From assembly GCA_003158885.1 (NCBI GenBank), contig PMLN01000201.1, positions 1 to 5,593 on the forward strand: a stretch of DNA of 5,593 nt. Reading direction: 5' to 3'. Positions 4,249-5,593 of the stretch are shown here, piece after piece (within the stretch, counting starts at the first letter, position 1; each line of letters starts with the position of its first letter). The notes under the pieces were generated by a model, which did not search any database, had not been told where the DNA came from, and saw only the letters and a list, made by a program, of their open reading frames with translations. The position numbers and the translations under genes were made by a program. The stretch is from Anaerolineae bacterium. Lineage in GTDB: Bacteria > Chloroflexota > Anaerolineae > Anaerolineales > Villigracilaceae.

Positions 4249-5034
4249 ATGATCGATACCATCACCATCCTCGGCGGACAAAACCGGGCGGGCGTACCCG
4301 AAGCAGTGGAACGCATTGACCTAAAAATGGGCGAAGTTGTCAGTATTGTCGGCCCGACAGGTTCAGGGAAAACAACCCTCATCAACGACCTGGAACTCTT
4401 CGCGGACGCCAACACCCAAACAGGGCGGCGCATCCTGATCAACGGCGAACGTCCTCCCCTTGAGTATCGCGACAATCCCGCCATGAACCCGATCGCGCTC
4501 ATTACCCAACACACCACTTTTCTTTCCGATCTGCCCGTAGTGGATTTTCTGACCGCACATGCAGGCATCCGTGCCGTGAAGAAGAGTCAAGTAGATGAGA
4601 TGATCAAAAAGACTCTTGACTTTGCCAATCAGCTTACCGGTGAACCCATTGTTCTCACCAGCCGCATGACCGAACTATCAGGCGGACAAACCCGCGCCCT
4701 GCTGATTGCCGACGCAACCATCATCTGCGACACCCCCATCGTTCTATTAGATGAAGTCGAGAACGCAGGCATTAACCGTTCGCGCGCTCTGGAACTCCTG
4801 CGCGCCTATCGCAAGATCTTCATTTTTGTGACCCACGATCCGCGCATTGCATTACTTTCCGATTATCGCATTGTGATGCAGGGCGGTTCGGTTACCAAAG
4901 TGCTTACCACCAACGAAGAAGAACGCATTTTCTCCCACCAGGTCAGCAAACTCGACGATCTGCTCTCTGCCATGCGCGACAAGATCCGCTTTGGCGAACG
5001 ACTCACAGGCCACGAACTGGAAGGATTAGCATGA
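4249..5034 (+). CDS. Soluble ABC-type ATPase, partner of the HypB-like GTPase
   Basis: A 261-residue ATP-binding cassette protein with all hallmarks: Walker A GPTGSGKTT (35-43), Q-loop Q87 in LITQHTTFL, signature LSGGQ (143-147), Walker B IVLLDE (164-169) with E169 as catalytic glutamate, and switch H196 in VTHD. There are no membrane segments, and the D-loop region reads ENAGINRSRAL rather than the usual SALD form. A roughly 45-residue C-terminal tail (about 217-261) follows the core. No permease or substrate-binding gene is in view; instead the next gene is a metallochaperone-like GTPase overlapping by ATGA (5031-5034). A role in energising cofactor or metallocluster assembly is therefore as plausible as transport. 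AAAGGAG (4237-4243), 5 bases from the ATG, is a strong ribosome binding site. It is probably controlled by the Rrf2 proteins encoded just upstream. If a membrane partner lies beyond 5593, it could still be a transporter ATPase. Confidence 0.88.
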   Translation: MIDTITILGGQNRAGVPEAVERIDLKMGEVVSIVGPTGSGKTTLINDLELFADANTQTGRRILINGERPPLEYRDNPAMNPIALITQHTTFLSDLPVVDFLTAHAGIRAVKKSQVDEMIKKTLDFANQLTGEPIVLTSRMTELSGGQTRALLIADATIICDTPIVLLDEVENAGINRSRALELLRAYRKIFIFVTHDPRIALLSDYRIVMQGGSVTKVLTTNEEERIFSHQVSKLDDLLSAMRDKIRFGERLTGHELEGLA

Positions 5035-5593
5035 AACTCGCAATTTGCGCCGGCCCAGCCACAACGGGCAAAAGTTCCGTCCTGCGTCACATGATCCGCA
5101 AATTACAGGCTGCGGGTGACCGCGTCGCCTTCTTGAAGGTTGACGTTCAATTTGCCGAGGAAGATGAAATATTCGCCAAAGAATTTGGGATACCGACCCG
5201 CAAAGTCTACTCGGGTGAATTATGCCCCGATCACTGTAACGTGATGGTGCTGGGCGACGCCCTGCAATGGGCGGAAAAATCCGGGGCGAATATCCTGCTG
5301 GTTGAGACCGCCGGTTTATGCTTACGCTGTTCCCCTTATGTGGACGGAGGCCTGGGCATGATCGTCATCGAAGCCACCAGCGGAACCAACCTGCCCCTCA
5401 AGATCGGCCCCATGCTTTCCCTGGCGGATGTAGCCGTGGTTACCAAGATCGACCGCGTCTCACAGGCCGAGCGCGAGGTTTTCCGCTCGCGCATTCAAGA
5501 TGTAGCCCCGAACGTGAAGGTGCGAGAAGTAAATGCCTTGTACGGCATTGGTATTGACCCGCTGGTGGATTTCCTGCACAACCAGCCCGACAC
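5031..5593 (+). CDS. HypB/UreG-like P-loop GTPase, putative metallochaperone (3' end outside window)
   Basis: The first 187 residues of a SIMIBI-class GTPase; the stop lies beyond the window. P-loop GPATTGKSS (8-16), switch/Walker B-like VETAG (91-95), and TKID (138-141) for guanine recognition. HypB and UreG proteins use GTP hydrolysis to deliver nickel to hydrogenase or urease. In HypB the metal site is a Cys-His in a TG-x-x-CHLDA-like motif plus a Cys in the GNLVCP motif. Here those places hold SGELCPDHCNVMV (C65, C69) and ETAGLCLRCSPY (C97, C100), four cysteines in two CxnC pairs. This supports metal binding but with different ligands from classical HypB. It overlaps the ABC gene by 4 bases, with AAGGA (5021-5025) 5 bases before its ATG. 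I cannot name the target enzyme; no hydrogenase or urease gene is visible here. Confidence 0.87.
   Translation, partial: MKLAICAGPATTGKSSVLRHMIRKLQAAGDRVAFLKVDVQFAEEDEIFAKEFGIPTRKVYSGELCPDHCNVMVLGDALQWAEKSGANILLVETAGLCLRCSPYVDGGLGMIVIEATSGTNLPLKIGPMLSLADVAVVTKIDRVSQAEREVFRSRIQDVAPNVKVREVNALYGIGIDPLVDFLHNQPD

Noticed and set aside
4233..4568. 111-codon minus-strand open frame within the ABC ATPase
   Set aside because: Shadow frame over the Walker A and Q-loop region of a complete ABC protein.
5318..5557. 79-codon plus-strand open frame inside the GTPase
   Set aside because: Out-of-frame shadow; the GTPase frame holds the conserved TKID motif here.
1..5593. CRISPR arrays, tRNA/rRNA genes, transposase genes, attachment sites
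   Set aside because: I saw no regularly spaced long repeats, no tRNA-like cloverleaf arms, no transposase motifs and no flanking direct repeats.

Overview
The window reads as a piece of a bacterial chromosome with short operons separated by repeat-bearing intergenic DNA. The mix of a clpS-like gene, an MntA-HepT toxin-antitoxin pair, Rrf2-type regulators, a HypB-like GTPase and CACAAAG/ATTCGCG-type intergenic repeats suggests an anaerobic environmental bacterium. Chloroflexota (Anaerolineae-like) is my best guess, but no rRNA or taxonomic marker is present, so the assignment is weak.

Left part (1-1211, all minus strand): the 5' portion of clpS (156 down to the window edge) and, 245 bases upstream of it, a complete aldo/keto reductase (1211-402) with an intact catalytic tetrad but altered cofactor-phosphate-binding residues. 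The gap between them carries two degenerate elements that look like dispersed intergenic repeats. The reductase has a consensus -10 box ending 7 bases before its ATG, which suggests a leaderless mRNA.

Middle (1212-2574): a divergent promoter region with a short CGCAAAG repeat, then a textbook mntA-hepT pair (1345-1990, 11-base overlap) with exact GSx10DxD and Rx4HxY motifs. A strong terminator hairpin overlaps the hepT stop codon. Converging on it is an uncharacterised 168-residue minus-strand gene with a CxCx4CxC cluster.

AT-richer stretch (2575-3196): a possible 49-residue small ORF with a strong ribosome binding site, about 310 bases without recognisable genes, a triple CTTTGTG repeat, and a strong sigma70-type promoter.

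Right part (3197-5593, all plus strand): two consecutive Rrf2-family regulators that contain no cysteine at all, each with its own promoter. The second promoter has perfect -35 and -10 hexamers flanking a perfect 12-bp palindrome. They are followed by a two-gene translationally coupled operon: a soluble ABC-type ATPase with no membrane partner in view, and a HypB/UreG-like GTPase with CPDHC and CLRC motifs where HypB binds nickel. The GTPase runs off the window. The ABC gene is preceded by an IscR/Rrf2-like operator candidate and a separate ATAACTT/AAGTTAT dyad. Taken together, this block looks like a regulated metallocentre-assembly module whose target enzyme lies outside the window. It is the most interesting part of the sequence.
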